Positions 20,881 through 33,425 are shown, numbered from the stretch's first letter. The stretch: 64,000 nucleotides of DNA from Cristatella mucedo (GCA_009760855.2 WPIO01000132.1:410001-474000), one strand, 5' to 3'. Program-made: numbers and translations. Notes: generated by a model not told the origin, from the sequence alone.

Positions 20881-22075
20881 ACTCAGGGGTCCGTGCTAGA
20901 TCCGGTTCTTTTCACGGTTTATACTCTTCCTCTTGCTGATCTGATTGCCAAGCACAATCTAGGCTTTCACTTCTATGCAGATGACACTCAGTTGCACCTT
21001 TGCTGTGATCCCTCCCAGCCTTCGAGCACCTCAAATTCTCTCAACTCACTTGCAGCATGTATTGATGACATCCACACACGGATGGCAGCAAATTTTCTAA
21101 AACTAAACGATGATAAAACTAACTTACTAGTTATGGGCAAATCCAGTGTGATTCAGAAATTGGAAAGGCTGACGCTCAAAATTGGCTCTGCCAGCATATC
21201 TCCTGTTGAATCAGCTCGAAATGTAGGTCTCATGTTTTAAAGTGACCTCTCGTTAGACGACCATATCAGTTCCACAATCACGTCTACCTACTTTCAGATA
21301 CATAACATTGCTAAAATTCGGGCTTGTTTAGATAAGCATACCGCATCTAAGTTGGTCCATGCATTTGTGACACTCCGTCTTGACTTCTGTAACTCACTGA
21401 TTGCTGGCCTACCGGCATGTGCAGTCAGGCGATTACAGGCGGTGCAAAACTCCGAAGCTAGGCTTGTGTGTCGTGAGCGTCGAAGTTGCCCTATCACAAC
21501 ACTTCTCGCCGACCTGCACTGGCTAACAGTCAAGCAACGGATTGACTTCAAGGTTTTGTCGCTCACTTTTACGTCACTTCATTCTTTGGCTCCAGCCTAT
21601 CTCTCAGATCTACTCCCCCACCAAGCCAAGTATCGTACCACCCACTTTTCGGAATCCATCAGTTTACCAATACCCCGTAAAAGCTTCAAATCCTTTGGAT
21701 AACGTGCATTTAGTTCGTATGCTCCCGAAGCCTGGAACTCACTCCCGACTTGCGTCACAACATCTCCTGACTTGACCACATTTAAAAAGAACTTAAAAAC
21801 ATCTATTTAGGGCAGCATTTAGTGGGTCCCTGTGATTTGTCCATGATGTGCTAATGCGTGCTGACACTGTGCATGCTGCCGCTAACCGCATTTGCATGCT
21901 GACCCTGTGCATGTCACTCCTAACCATGTTACTCATGTTGTTTATCTAGCATGATATTACTCACCATTCAACCACGGTTCCCTTTGCAGCAAATGTAAAG
22001 CGCTCAGAAAGAGATTTAGTTCTCTGATGGCGCTTTATCCAGTGCATGATTATTATTTTTATTATTATTATCATC
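20881..22075 (+). mobile_element. LINE family A, from RT motif B to 3' tail
   Basis: It starts inside the QGSVLDPVLF motif, continues through the YADD active-site box ([12 protein letters not shown]), the thumb and the C-terminal region, and ends with the hairpin and an ATT-rich tail near 22075. Two in-frame stops (about 21238 and 21700) and a frameshift near the C-terminus make it inactive. Its 5' end is truncated. Confidence 0.88.
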
Positions 22076-22195
22076 GTGTCCTGTACATACTTAATAGTTC
22101 TCACGACTTGCGAGAGACGCTCAAGTGTAAAACCAACTTCCTCTTCCTGACCCCAAGAGAACATTTTGCTGCTCCACCTCCTCCTTCTCGCTCGC

Positions 22196-22645
22196 AGATT
22201 TAGCCATGCCCCACCAGATCCTCGTCAGCTAAGGGAGCCGAATGCGTCTCCAGCAGCTCATCGATATCATCGCCGGTCATATCCTCAAAATCTTCTCTTC
22301 CCAGCATCCGGGCTAGCCTAACTGCCTTAGCCACTGCCGAGTTCCTTATATCCTCTGGGGTGAATCCTCTGTAGTCGTGGACAATTTCAGGCCACAACTT
22401 CTTCCAGCTGGCCTTTACTGCCTCCGTGTTCGTGTCATTCAACGCGACCTGGATGTTCATCAGACAGGTCGTGTTGGTATACTGCCGCCAGTACTCCTTC
22501 AGCAAGAAGGTCTCCTAAAAGGTCCATGCCTTCGACGAGGTGCTGCAGAGTGTTTCGCGTGTAGAGGGCCGTGAATGCGAGAATAACGCCTTGACCCATG
22601 GGCTGCATCAGAGAAGTGGTGTTGGGAGGAAGGAATTTTTAATGA
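22196..22645 (-). pseudogene. pogo/Tigger-type transposase C-terminal fragment
   Basis: The minus strand reads KFLPPNTTSLMQPMGQGVI, the conserved block around the third catalytic position of Tigger/CENP-B-like DDE transposases. After a stop/frameshift near 22520 it continues ETFLLKEYWRQYTNTTC and WKKLWPEIVHDYRGF to a normal-looking C-terminus with an acidic DIDELLETHS segment. The DNA-binding and first catalytic regions are absent. It ends about 90 bp from repeat X copy 2. Confidence 0.85.
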
Positions 22646-22733
22646 ACAAGTATTTGAAAAAACCGCCATAGAGTGAAGCCGCGAAAGTCGAAACGCGAAG
22701 TGGCGAGGGAAACTGCAGGGACGACTGTGTTGT

Positions 22734-23457
22734 ACCCAGGCTAGGTTCGGTTGGCTGGGGCAAGACGGCTGTAACGTGATAAGAGTCACCGGCTAGGCCG
22801 GGGTCTGACCTACGGCACGTGCAGTGACGAGGGGTCACCGGGGCTCTTGGGTATGAGGAGTTGGCCGAGTAAGTCGTGGTGTTGGAGGCTCCCGGTCTCG
22901 CCGAGTTATGCACCTGGATGGTTGCAGGCGTGCTCCGGCGATGCGGCCACGCACGCAAGGCGACTAGTGCCCAAGGCCCGAGCGGAACTGGATAGCTCGC
23001 TCGTTGTTGAGACTTGTATATTCCGCGTTCCCCGTGTGGCGTGTTCGTGGCCCCCCATGAGTTGTTGTCTTTCGGCCGAAGCTCGCGACTGTGATGGACG
23101 TCGAATCCGGCTAGCCAAGAAGTTACTCAGCTAGCCGGTTTTTTTACGGCGTACGCTCGTACTGTTGGAACGGAGTCGGTACGACGGCGGGAATGCGGAA
23201 GCCGACTGACCAACGAGCACGTTCGTTTGCGCTTGCGGCATCGCCTTTTGCCCCGTTAGTGTACTTTGTATAGGACCTTCCCCTGTAGACTTGACCTGTA
23301 GTTCCCCTGCTGTTGTTGGCGCATGCGATAATAAAAAGAGGTCTAACCAGACGGCCGCTCGTCTTACCCTAGTTTAGCGACATGGCGAGCGGTGGCGTGG
23401 CCGGATTATGCCGGGGTTCGGCGGGAAATAGCCTCTGACCCCTGACACTCGGTATCA
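22734..23457 (+). repeat. dispersed repeat X, copy 2
   Basis: The longest copy (724 bp), from ACCCAGGCTAG to GGTATCA (end mutated from GGCTACA). It shares ACTTTGTATAGGACC, GGCGCATGCGATAATAAAAA and GGAAATAGCCTCTGACCC blocks with the other two copies. No open frame is conserved. No target duplication could be seen at this copy. Confidence 0.78.
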
Positions 23458-23542
23458 ACTACTGCAGTATTAACTTTTTGACGGATGCAGCTATGTCTGG
23501 CTTAACGGATGCCCGGCAGGCTCGTGCCAGCGCCGCGGTATG

Positions 23543-23543
<1 letters not shown>

Positions 23544-23635
<92 letters not shown>
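23544..23635. repeat. (GA)n microsatellite
   Basis: About 46 uninterrupted GA units. Long Arg-Glu or Ser-Leu frames through it are artefacts. Confidence 0.97.
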
Positions 23636-23638
<3 letters not shown>

Positions 23639-23819
23639 TTCCACAGAGAACGAGACGAAATTCTTGAAAGTTCAAATTCTCGAACAAACTTTCGCAGAAT
23701 ACTGCCAACAAGCTCGCAGCAGTGGGCAAGTGGCTGGCAGCCATGCGTGCACAACGGCGCGCCAAGCGCATGAGAATTTTGCGATAATAATAGTAGTCCA
23801 TTCGCATAGCGCCTAAAGA

Positions 23820-24310
23820 GAACTTAATCTCCGTACAGGCGCTTTACGACTCGCTGCAAGAGGAGAGTCGTGGTCCAAATGGGTGCAAGGTATCGAGCAC
23901 GCAAAGGGAGACAGGAATCGCAGTAGGCCTATCTCGCTAAAGTAAGCACACGTTGTCACCAATGGCCACTGGTTAGTATTAGACCTAAGGATAGTAAAGA
24001 TGCTCTGAATCCTGCACAAGTACGCACGAAAAGCGCGCGCAAACAACGAAAACCCAAGTTCACGTGGGAACGCAAAAAAAAGCTTAGTTCACTGGGGCGG
24101 GCTAAGGCTAAAGCTGACCGGAGCAGGTGAGTCTTTACCTGATGCTTATGGGATGCACGGAGAGTACAGGTGTCGACCGTACCCGGAGGAGGCGAGTTGC
24201 ATTTCTCAAGTTGCTCTCTCGGTGCATGCGAGCCGTTCGCTCGGTCGCCTAAAGATTTCAATTTAGAACGATAGGGCGGTTGTGTCACATGTCTGCGCGG
24301 AGATTTCTTA
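23820..24310 (-). mobile_element. decayed LINE, family C
   Basis: 23820-23850 is a GCGCC-type 3' tail. The minus strand at 24290-24060 reads SKLKSLGDRANGSHAPRE and VKTHLLRSALA, the C-terminal landmark of L2/CR1 ORF2 but unlike families A and B. It resembles 47885-48105. Confidence 0.6.
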
Positions 24311-25435
24311 GTCACTCTAAATCAACTGGCAGGAATTTGCAGGACAAAAATTGATTGCTAGAATATTTTTGTAAATTGTAAATACGAAGATCATTGGCCG
24401 CCGCTGCATCGAGTTCCTCCGCCGTCCGGGCGTCGCGGACGACCTGCATAGGTGACCGCTTTACCTCAATAGCCTTCCGAGGCGCACTGTGGGCCCGGAG
24501 ATATCTGCCACTCGTAACTCTGTCAACGCAAGCGCATTGCACGGACTGCTTAATTATCAAACAATTTTGATCGCTTAGCTGTCGCTGAGCTCGATGCTGC
24601 GCACTCGCCTCGAAGCGGCCACTGCGGACGCCCAAAACCCGGAAGTTAGTGTCCTGTTGGGCTCGCCATTTCATCCAAGTTACCTCTTCTAGGAGTCGTG
24701 CTCCGACCGCTGCTGCCTTACGCCTCATGTTAAGACTATGGGCGATCAGATTCGAGAGAGCGCATACTATCGTCATCTCACATATGAAGAGAATCAGCAG
24801 CTTCAAAATCAAATAGGGAACAAGTGTCAGGTGAGAAACGCGCTAGGCCGCCAGACGTGTCTCCAGCCTACCTGGCCTCGCTGAGAAAGTGGGAGGGAGG
24901 TGTGCACTCGCGCTCCTCTTCATTCTACGTCTGATGGCGAGATTCTATGTCTGTTCAGCTTATATGCCTTTTCCTCTCTGCTTCAGTGAGTTATGCTCAC
25001 TGATCCCATGCCTTTTACAGCTTCAGAGGTCAGCACTACGGTGTAGTAGGTTTTCCCTTCACCGTTTCACCGATCGTATCCTGGCCTGTGCTGTTCTGTA
25101 CCGAAGCAATTATTAATGTGTGTTGAATTTTAGATTTAATGACTGCGCCACCACTGAAATAGCTACTTCGGTTTTTAACTGTGCCAGTGAACGTGCGATT
25201 GCGGCCAGCGACCGTGTGTTTCCTGGTTCAATGTATTGCTATCTGTCAGTCGCCAAAAGTATTTAGAGGTTGCAGTTTTACTTTGCTTCGCGACTTTCGG
25301 TCCTGAAGCATGCGGACATTATGTGCTTTTGACTCACTTTTTGACAGTATGTACTCTGTTCCTTCGGACTTCGTCGTCATTAACGGTTTACTTGGTGTAT
25401 GCTATCCGAGTAACTGGTAATAATGTTAGTAATAT
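24311..25435. other. unassigned intergenic sequence
   Basis: A 166-codon minus-strand frame at 24312-24812 has no domain I recognise and no clear splice context. Nothing else is supported. Confidence 0.4.
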
Positions 25436-26375
25436 ACTTGTATGGCATCCTCAGAGAGCTCAATCTCTTTCTAGACACTTTGCATGTACTGTAAAAATAA
25501 TTAACGATCAACTGATTAGTGGTTGCATGTGCAATATCATCAAGCATGACGTGGTTAGAGGCTAAGAAGAAAGTATGATTAAATGGTTAGTGGTAACATG
25601 CACACTGCCAACAAGCATAAGATGGTTTTGAGGTGACATGCACAGTGTCAATATGTAAAATATGGTTTGTGGTAGCATACAGTGTCAGCACGCAGAATCA
25701 AACGAAAAACGAATCAAGGGAACCCACCAAATGCTGTGATAAACAGTTGCATTTTAAAGTCCTTTGTAAATGTTTTCAAGTCAGGTGACGTTATGACTCC
25801 AGTCGGGAGTGAGTTCCAGGCTTTGGTAGCATTCGAACGAGCGGCATGGTCTCCATAGGATTTTAGGTTTATAAGTGGTGTAGCTAACCGATCTGAGTCA
25901 GAAAAGAAGGTGGTGCGATGGCAAGGGGGAGTAGTTGTGATAAGTAGGCTGGAGCCAAAGAATGAAGGGGCCTAAAAGTGAGTGACAGAACCTTGAAGTC
26001 GATATGCTGCTTGACTGGGAACCAGTGCTGGTTGGCGAGAAGTGGTGTGATCGAGCAGCTTTAACCCTCACGACAGACAAGCTTAAATATAAATATATTC
26101 ATTTGTATAGCACCCCAAGAGAACGTAATCTCTATTTAGGTGCTTCACATATGCCATGGGGCTCGAGCCCACGACCTCAGCCAGACCTTGGTCGGGAAAG
26201 CACCTTAACCCTTGGACCAAACCAGCTTGGCAGAGTTATGCACAAGCTGTAAGTGCCTGATTACACAGGCCGAAAGACCAGCAAGCAGTAAGGAAGTCAA
26301 GACAGGTTGGCGCAAGTGCATGAACCAATTCGGATGTAGCATTGCTGTCTAAGCAAGCCCAAATTTTAGCAATGT
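25436..26375 (-). mobile_element. LINE family A 3' half, interrupted by S1 SINE
   Basis: The 3' tail lies at 25440-25500 and the coding C-terminus at 25740-26080, with continuation at 26229-26375 after an inserted SINE. Frame is broken in several places. Confidence 0.78.
26085..26223 (-). mobile_element. S1 SINE (tRNA-derived, LINE A tail) inserted in LINE A
   Basis: Reverse complement of the SINE at 63658-63800: TGGTTTGGTCCAAGGGTTAA (A-box part), GTCGTGGGCTCGAGCCCC (B-box part) and a 3' tail with GCACCT...GGGGTGCTATA. It is bounded by AGCTT on both sides (26080-26084 and 26224-26228), consistent with a 5-bp target duplication, and LINE A sequence is continuous across it. Confidence 0.85.
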
Positions 26376-26431
26376 TATGCACTTGTAGAGTGCCTAAAAA
26401 GAGATTCAGTTCTCTGATGGCACTAGATGTA

Positions 26432-28228
26432 ATTTAATGTATCTCCGTCAATAACTCCACAAAGTCATAAAGACCGTGTGGGTGTTACGCAGGAGTTTTG
26501 CATAGCGCACTCACAGCCTAAGCGGCTTTCGGTACGCATTCGGTAGCCAACAGACTTCGTGTCACGCAACAAAGAGAAAGTGGGAAGCATAGCAGAGCCA
26601 GGAGAGCAGTTGAGGTAGTGAGTAGCATAGAAGTAGCAGTTCAGGACCGCTGAAAAAGATGTGCCATAGTCGGCAGTTGGAGAGTAGATGTCGTTGCATA
26701 AGAATTGTGGAAGCGAGTTCCACAGTCTAGGACCTGCAGAGCTAAAGCTTCTGTCGCCAACTGTCTTTAAGCGGAGGAATGGGACAGCTAATTTATTGTC
26801 CACACAGGACCTGAGGGCGTGAACAGGCTGAAACTGATGCAGCAGTTCAGCTAGGTATGAAGGAGCCAAGCCGTGGCAGGCCTTGTGGGTCAGCATAAGA
26901 ATTTTGCTCTGTATCCTTTGCTCAACCGGCAACCATCCTAGCTCTTTCAGCAAAGGTGACACGTGCTCAAACCGCTGGGACTTGAAGACCAGCCTTGCAG
27001 CCATATTCATAGTCTGCTGTAGTGGCATAATAGCTTTCTTTGGTAGCCCAGCCAAAAGGGAATTACAATAATCAAGCCGAGACAGAACTAAAGAGCTAGT
27101 TACATTTTTTACAAGCCACTGTGGGAGACAGCTTCTAATCTTGGATAGGGATCGGATGTGATGGCTAGCTGTAGAGGCAGTCTTCTGAATGAAGCTTTTG
27201 AAATTGAGGCAGCTGTCGAACACGACACCTAGATTACGAGCACGTGGTGAAGGTCGCACAATAGCATCACCTATTAGAACAGCAAGCCTTTTAATCCAGC
27301 TACACGCTTAGGGTGTCCTATGAGAAGCAGTTCGGTTTTATCTTTATTTAATTTCAGGAAGTTTTCCGACATCCAGGATCGAATATCGGCAAGGCAAGCA
27401 TTCAGTTTCTCAGTTGCTGCAGCAGATTCCGATGGTTTAAATGACAAATACAACTGAGTATCGTCAGCATAGAAGTGATATCCTATTCCAGGGGCCTTAA
27501 TCACTTTTCCCAGAGGTTGCGTATGAATGGAGAACAGCAAGGGACCAAGTACAGACCCTTTTGGGACTCCACAGGTGACCCTTCTCATGTCTGAGACCTG
27601 ACTCCCACACGACACGGATTGAACACGATCAGACAAGTACGATTTAAACCGCGCCAGTGCTTCGTCTGCCAGACCGATCGTTGTTCTCAATCGTTCAAGC
27701 AGAACTTCGTGATCAATGGTGTCGAAGGCAGCAGACAGATCTAGCAGAGCTAGGGCAGTGACATTCCCGTCGTCGTTGCCACGTAGAATGTCATTGTTAA
27801 CACGGAGGAGAGCAGTTTCAGTAGAGTGCTGCCTCTTGAAACCTGATTGAAATGTTTCTGACATTCCATTATTTTCAATATGTTCAACTAGCTGCTTAGC
27901 AACGATTTTTTCAATAATCTTTGATAAGAACGGAAGAAGGGAAACTGGGCGATAGTTTGCTAGGACCTCTGTGTCTAATCCAGGCTTTTTAAGAATAGGT
28001 CTAACGATTGCCGATTTGAAGGACTTGGGGACGACCCTTTTCCCAGAGAAGCATTAAAAATCTTGGTTATGGCAGGGCTAAGTTGGTCTGCAAGTGAAGA
28101 CCACAGAGATGAAGGTATAGGGTCTTCAGAAGACGAGCTCTTTTTGCTAGACCTTATTAAGGCAGCCACATCACAGGCAGAAACATCAGAGAACCTTTTA
28201 AGAAAGGTCACAGGTTGAGGATCGGCGA
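26432..28228 (-). mobile_element. LINE family B, 5'-truncated, RT nearly intact
   Basis: The minus strand carries end of endonuclease-RT linker (28226-27975), then [34 protein letters not shown] (Q to K in motif B), [14 protein letters not shown], and the thumb and C-terminus to 26465. The 3' UTR ends at GGAGATACATTAAATT near 26432, so this family terminates in ATACA/TTACA repeats instead of (ATT)n. There are two frame breaks (about 27900-27970 and 27265). The 5' end at 28228 falls inside the coding region. Confidence 0.9.
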
Positions 28229-28261
28229 TCCAATCACTATCCAAATGTATTATTATTATTA

Positions 28262-29276
28262 AATGTATTATTATAAGTACTTGGAAGTAGGCAGACTTGA
28301 CTGTAGCTGCTATAGTTATCTAGTGAAATGTCACTTCGGAACAGGATACTTCGATTTCCTAAAGATGCAGCAGGAGATATGCTGGCAGAGCCGATTTCGA
28401 GGAATAATCTATCCAATTTCCGAGTCACACTTGGTCTGACCATAACCAGTAAGCCGACATGTGTAATCAGGCGCTAGCAGCTGGTGCAAAACTCTGCAGC
28501 TATGCTTGTCTGTTGTGAGCGTCGCAGTTGCCACATCACACCGTTTCTCGCCGACCTGCACACTGGCTACCAGTAAAGCAATGGATTTATTTCAAGGTTT
28601 TGTCGCTCCTTCTTTTCAAGTCCCTTCATTCTTTGGCTCCAGTATATCTATCAGATCTACTCCCCCACCAGGCCAAGCATCGTACCACCGATTTTCGGAA
28701 TCTAACTGTTTACCAATACCTCGTACAAACCTCAAATCCTTTGGAGATCGTCCATTTAGTTCATACGCTCCCAAAGCCCGGAACTCCCTCCCGACTTGCG
28801 TCACAACATCCCCTGACTTGACCACATTTAAAAAAGAACTTTAAAACACTTGTTAAGGACAGCATTTAGTGGGTCCCTGTGGTTCGTCCTTTATGTGCTT
28901 ATCCGTGTTGACGCTGGGCATGCTGCTGCCACTAACCACACTTTCATGTTGACCTTGTGCATGTCACCCCCTAACTATGTTATTCATGTTGTTTATGAAG
29001 CATGATAATACTCACCATTCGATCGTGTTTCTTTTGCAGCAAATGTAAAGTGCCTAGAAAGAGATTGAGTTCTGTGAGGGCGCTTTAGTAAGTGTATTAT
29101 TTTTATTATTATCGTATAAGCTCGTTCTATCGTGATTCAATTTGAGAAAGCTTGCTGCTGCCATTGATGTGCATATGTCAGCCATTCATGCAGCATGGGT
29201 GTATAGAGAATTCGATATGCTCGAGGGCTGGGAGGAATCAAAGCAAAGTTACAATTAAGTGTCATCTGCTGTGACA
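28262..29276 (-). mobile_element. old LINE family A split by a younger LINE A
   Basis: 28262-28456 and 29113-29276 are the two halves of one minus-strand element. Read against 18100-18430 they join at GTAAGC. The coding region covered is the end of RT (FLEIGSASISP block) and the sequence after the YADD box. The middle, 28457-29112, is a plus-strand family A element. Confidence 0.78.
28457..29112 (+). mobile_element. younger LINE family A, 5'-truncated, nested
   Basis: It begins in the [12 protein letters not shown] region, includes [15 protein letters not shown] in shifted frames, and ends with the hairpin and an ATTATTTTTATTATTATC tail at about 29112. A short TAAGC occurs at both edges of the interrupted element and may be the target duplication. 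Confidence 0.78.
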
Positions 29277-29432
29277 GCCCTACACACGACTGCCATCGGG
29301 CTGGGTAGGGCGACCAAGCAACGAGCCTGCTGGCTCCAACACCAAGCACTTTATTCCAAATCAAGCCGGCCAAGCCCAGTATACACACTCGAGACGGCTG
29401 CCGGTGTCGAGGGGTCTAGCCCTCCCTAGCCG

Positions 29433-32400
29433 TTGTACTCCTTCGGTAGACCATATAATCCATGCATGCATTGCTTTTTGCGCCCAGTTGTTGGACAGCC
29501 TCTTAAATTCCGCCTACTAAATGTCCGCTCGCTAAAAACCAAGGGGTTACTTATCCGCGATCAGGTGGTCCAGGAGAAGCTAGATGCATTTATGCTTACC
29601 GAAACCTGGATGATGCCTTGTTCCAGTAGCTGTATTTCCGAGACCACCCCACCCGGGTTCTCATTCAATCAGTCCATGTGTTCTGACAAGGTTGGTGGCG
29701 GGGTTGCAATTGTTGTTCGCGAATCGTTTGGCTATAAAATGTACAGTTTCTCGCATGGGTCATCGTTTGAATCAGTTGCTATCAGGTCTTCATCAAAGAC
29801 AATGCCTCTCACCGTTGTGATATACCGGCCTCCTTCTGGCTGTCTAAACTTGTTTATAGAGGAGTTTTCAGAGTTCCTCGCTAAAATATTTGTGTGTGAC
29901 AGGCCGCTACTGATTGTAGGAGACTTCAATATTCACGTTGACAACCCTAGCAACAGCCAGGTCCGCTCATTTCTTGACTGTCTGGAGAATTTTGGTTTGG
30001 CCCAACACGTTAATCATAGCATCCACGTCGGTGGCCACATTCTAGATCTCGTGATCACTAAGGATGTCCTCCCCACTGACCTTGTGGTGTGCCCACTGAC
30101 CCTCTCAGATCATTGCTCGGTCTCGTTTACTGTTCCTGCTCCCTCGTACGTACAGGGCAATGTCGAATTTGCCAAACGACGTAACTTACAAAGCATTGAC
30201 ATGGACAAATTTTTGAAATCTGTTTGTGATGCAGGCCTTCTTGATCTGCATTCAGACTCGACCGGCAGCCTCGATGCCCTCACTGATGTGATGAACATGA
30301 CACTCAGGAGTGCTCTTGACAAGCATGCTCCCGTTCGCTCTATCCGTGTTCAAAGTCGTCGAGATTGCTTTCAATTTACAAAAAAACTTCTTAAGATGCG
30401 CCGTGTTAAGCGCAGGCTGGAACGTCGTTTCAAGAAATCGGGGTCTGAGGCAGACCTAGTCAATTTTAAAGACTTCCTTCGAGTTTACACCCGAAAGCTT
30501 AAAAAAGCCAGGGATTCTTTTTTCATTAGAAGACTGAGTTCCTGCCAGTCGGACACTAAACAGATTTATAAGACAGTAAACCATTTACTGGCCAATGCTG
30601 TCAGGTCTGACTCCCCAGATATTAAGGGCTCAGCCGAAAAGTTTTCAGCCTTCTTTACTGAAAAAATTGTGCACATTCGTGCCTCCATTAAGCCCCCTCC
30701 GACCAAAGCAATCGCCGTTCCTCAACCTGTGACCTTTCTTAAAAGGTTCTCTGATGTTTCTGCCTGTGATGTGGCTGCCTTAATAAGGTCTAGCAAAAAG
30801 AGCTGTCTCCTGAAGACCCTATACCTTCATCTCTGTGGTCTTTACTTGCAGACCAACTTAGCCCTGCCATAACCAAGATTTTTAATGCTTCTTAGGGAAA
30901 AGGGTCGTCCCCAAGTCCTTCAAATCGGCAATCGTTAGACCTATTCTTAAAAAGCCTGGATTAGACACAGAGGTCCTATCAAACTATCGTCCAGTTTCCC
31001 TTCTTCCGTTTTTATCAAAGATTCTTGAAAAAATTGTTGCTAAGCAGCTAGTTGAACATATTGAAAATAATGGAATGTCAGAAACATTTCAATCAGGGTT
31101 GAAGAGGCAGCACTCTACTGAAACTGCTCTCCTCCGTGTTAACAATGACATTCTACGTGGCAATGACGACGGGAATGTCACTGCCCTAGCTCTGCTAGAT
31201 CTGTCTGCTGCCTTCGACACCATTGATCACGAAGTTCTGCTTGAACGATTGAGAACAACGATCGGTCTGGCAGACGAAGCACTGGCGCGGTTTAAATCAT
31301 ACTTGTCTGATCGTGTTCAGTCCGTGTCGTGTGGGGGTCAGGTCTCAGACATGAGAAGGGTCACCTGTGGAGTCCCTCAAGGGTCTGTACTTGGTCCCTT
31401 GCTGTTCTCCATTCATACGCAACCTCTGGGAAAAGTGATTAAGGCCCTTGGAATAGGATATCACTTCTATGCTGACGATACTCAGTTGTATTTGTCATTT
31501 AAACCATCGGAATCTGCTGCAGCAACTGAGAAACTGAATGCTTGCCTTGCCGATATTCGATCCTGGATGTCGGAAAACTTCCTGAAATTAAATAACAATA
31601 AAACCGAACTTCTTCTCATAGGACACCCTAAGCATGTAGCTGGATTAAAAGGCTTTGCTGTTCTAATAGGTGATGCTATCGTGTACCTTCACCACATGCT
31701 CGTAATCTAGGTGTCGTGTTCGACAGCTGCCTCAATTTCAAAAGCTTCATTCAGAAGACTGCCTCTACAGCTAGCCATCACATCCGATCCCTATTCAAGA
31801 TTAGAAGCTGTCTCCCACAGTGGCTTGTAAAAAATGTAACTAGCTCTTTAGTTCTGTCTCGGCTTGATTATTGTAATTCCCTTTTGGCTGGGCTACCAAA
31901 AAAAGCTATTATGCCACTACAGCAGACTATGAATATGGCTGCAAGGCTGGTCTTCAAGTCCCAGCGGTTTGAGCACGTGTCACCTTTGCTGAAAGAGCTA
32001 GGATGGTTGCCGGTTGAGCAAAGGATACAGAGCAAAATTCTTATGCTGACCCACAAGGCCTGCCACGGCTTGGCTCCTTCATACCTAGCTGAACTGCTGC
32101 ATCAGTTTCAGCCTGTTCACGCCCTCAGGTCCTGTGTGGACAATAAATTGGCTGTCCCATTCCTCCGCTTAAAGACAGTTGGCGACAGAAGCTTTAGCTC
32201 TGCAGGTCCTAGACTGTGGAACTCGCTTCCACAATTCTTATGCAACGACATCTACTCTCCAACTGCCGACTATGGCACATCTTTTTCAGCGGTCCTGAAC
32301 TGCTACTTCTATGCTACTCACTACCTCAACTGCTCTCCTGACTCTGCTATGCTTCCCACTTTCTCTTTGTTGCGTGAGACGAAGTCTGTTGGCTACCGAA

Positions 32401-32515
32401 TGCGTACCGAAAGCTGCTTAGGCTGTGAGTGCGCTATGCAAAACTCTCCTGCGTAACACCCACACGGTCTTTATGACTTTGTGGAGTTACTGACGGAGAT
32501 ACATACATACATACA
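29433..32515 (+). mobile_element. LINE family B, near full length
   Basis: From 29433 an open frame to 30872 encodes the endonuclease: NVRSLKTKGLLIRDQV, LTETWM, VVIYRPPSGCLN, IVGDFNIHVDN, LDLVITKDVLPTDLVV and SDHCSVSF. After a frameshift at about 30800 and a stop near 30895 the RT follows: [57 protein letters not shown] one-base deletion near 31684 shifts the thumb to another frame (31716-32456, LDYCNSLLAGLPKKAI onward). The 3' end reads GGAGATACATACATACATAC at about 32515. All key catalytic residues are present, but three frame lesions make this copy inactive. The leader seen in the 63-kb copy is missing. Confidence 0.92.
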
Positions 32516-32734
32516 CGGTTGGGCCATTGTTCGTTCCGGACCAGCCCGACAGCTGGCTGCAGTTTGTGGTAGTTGGATGTCCCCACAGATGCTGGCAATG
32601 CATGGATTTGGGCAGGTCTGCCTAGTCATCGTCTGCCTTCCACCACTTGCGAGCCTGCGACTGCTTAGGCAGTTTGAGCCCTCTTAGGGTCTCTGCCCAG
32701 TGTTCGAAGGCTGCAAGAGTCATGTTCCCTCACA

Positions 32735-33095
32735 TTTGTATAGAAGTGAAAGCCTAGATTGTGCTTGGTGATCACATCGGCAAGAGGAAGAGTATTCACT
32801 ATGCAAAGAAGCAGACCAGGCACACATGAGATACCCCATACTTCCGTAGCTCCTTGCATGACCTTTTCCCGTTCACATCAATAGTCTTGTCAACCACTGA
32901 GATAAGGTCTGTATCATTGCAGTGCAGTGCCAGTGATGCACAGGTCTAATTCAAAGGCGCTCGAGTAGGACTTGGTGATCAATTGTATCGAACGCAGTTG
33001 AAAGATCAAGCAAAACAAGCAGAGACACTTTACCTAAGTTTATCGATACTTCAGAATGCAGCTCCAAAAGCATGGAAGACTGCACAATAATAATA
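32735..33095 (-). mobile_element. LINE family A RT fragment
   Basis: Minus strand: KVSLLVLLDLSTAFDTIDHQ (RT motif A with catalytic Asp) and LPLADVITKHNLGFHFY just before the YADD box. Both ends are truncated. Confidence 0.78.
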
Positions 33096-33284
33096 ATATT
33101 TATAACTATAAGAAATCGTTTGAATCGTCCCGATGACATTTACAGCTTATTCTAAGCATAAGCCTTTCGGCATGCACTACGCTACCAACAGATTTGGCAC
33201 CGTGTGCTAGTTTGTGGCCTAGGTTACAAAAGACCATACGTCTGTCACTGCAATAGCACTGATGGTGGCATAATAAGTGAGCCG

Positions 33285-33425
33285 TGGTGGCACACTAGGT
33301 AAGGCGGTTGCTTTCACGACCTCGGTCCCGAGGTCGTGGGTTCGATTCCTGCGGTGAGCGATCCTTTATCGCCACTGCAAGCGGTGGTGATAGCCGTAAA
33401 GGCTCTTCTGTCGCTATACAAAAAG
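33285..33425 (+). mobile_element. S2 SINE (tRNA-derived)
   Basis: A tRNA-like head with B box GGTTCGATTCC at 33339-33349, followed by GAGCGATCCTTTATCGCCAC and a CACTGCAAGCGGTGGTGATAG body shared with 46019-46095 and 59091-59185(-). The tRNA anticodon-arm region holds a perfect 11-bp inverted repeat, CACGACCTCGG (33315-33325) and its complement (33328-33338). Confidence 0.75.

Noticed and set aside
23478-23816. Arg-Glu repeat and Ser-Leu repeat proteins across the (GA)n tract
   Set aside because: They are translations of a microsatellite in several frames on both strands.
24312-24812. 166-codon minus-strand ORF as a gene
   Set aside because: No family resemblance or splice signals I could support; composition is unremarkable.
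28262-29112. Twin-priming 5' inversion of LINE A
   Set aside because: A further minus-strand piece continues beyond the plus-strand element at 29113-29276, so nesting explains the layout better.
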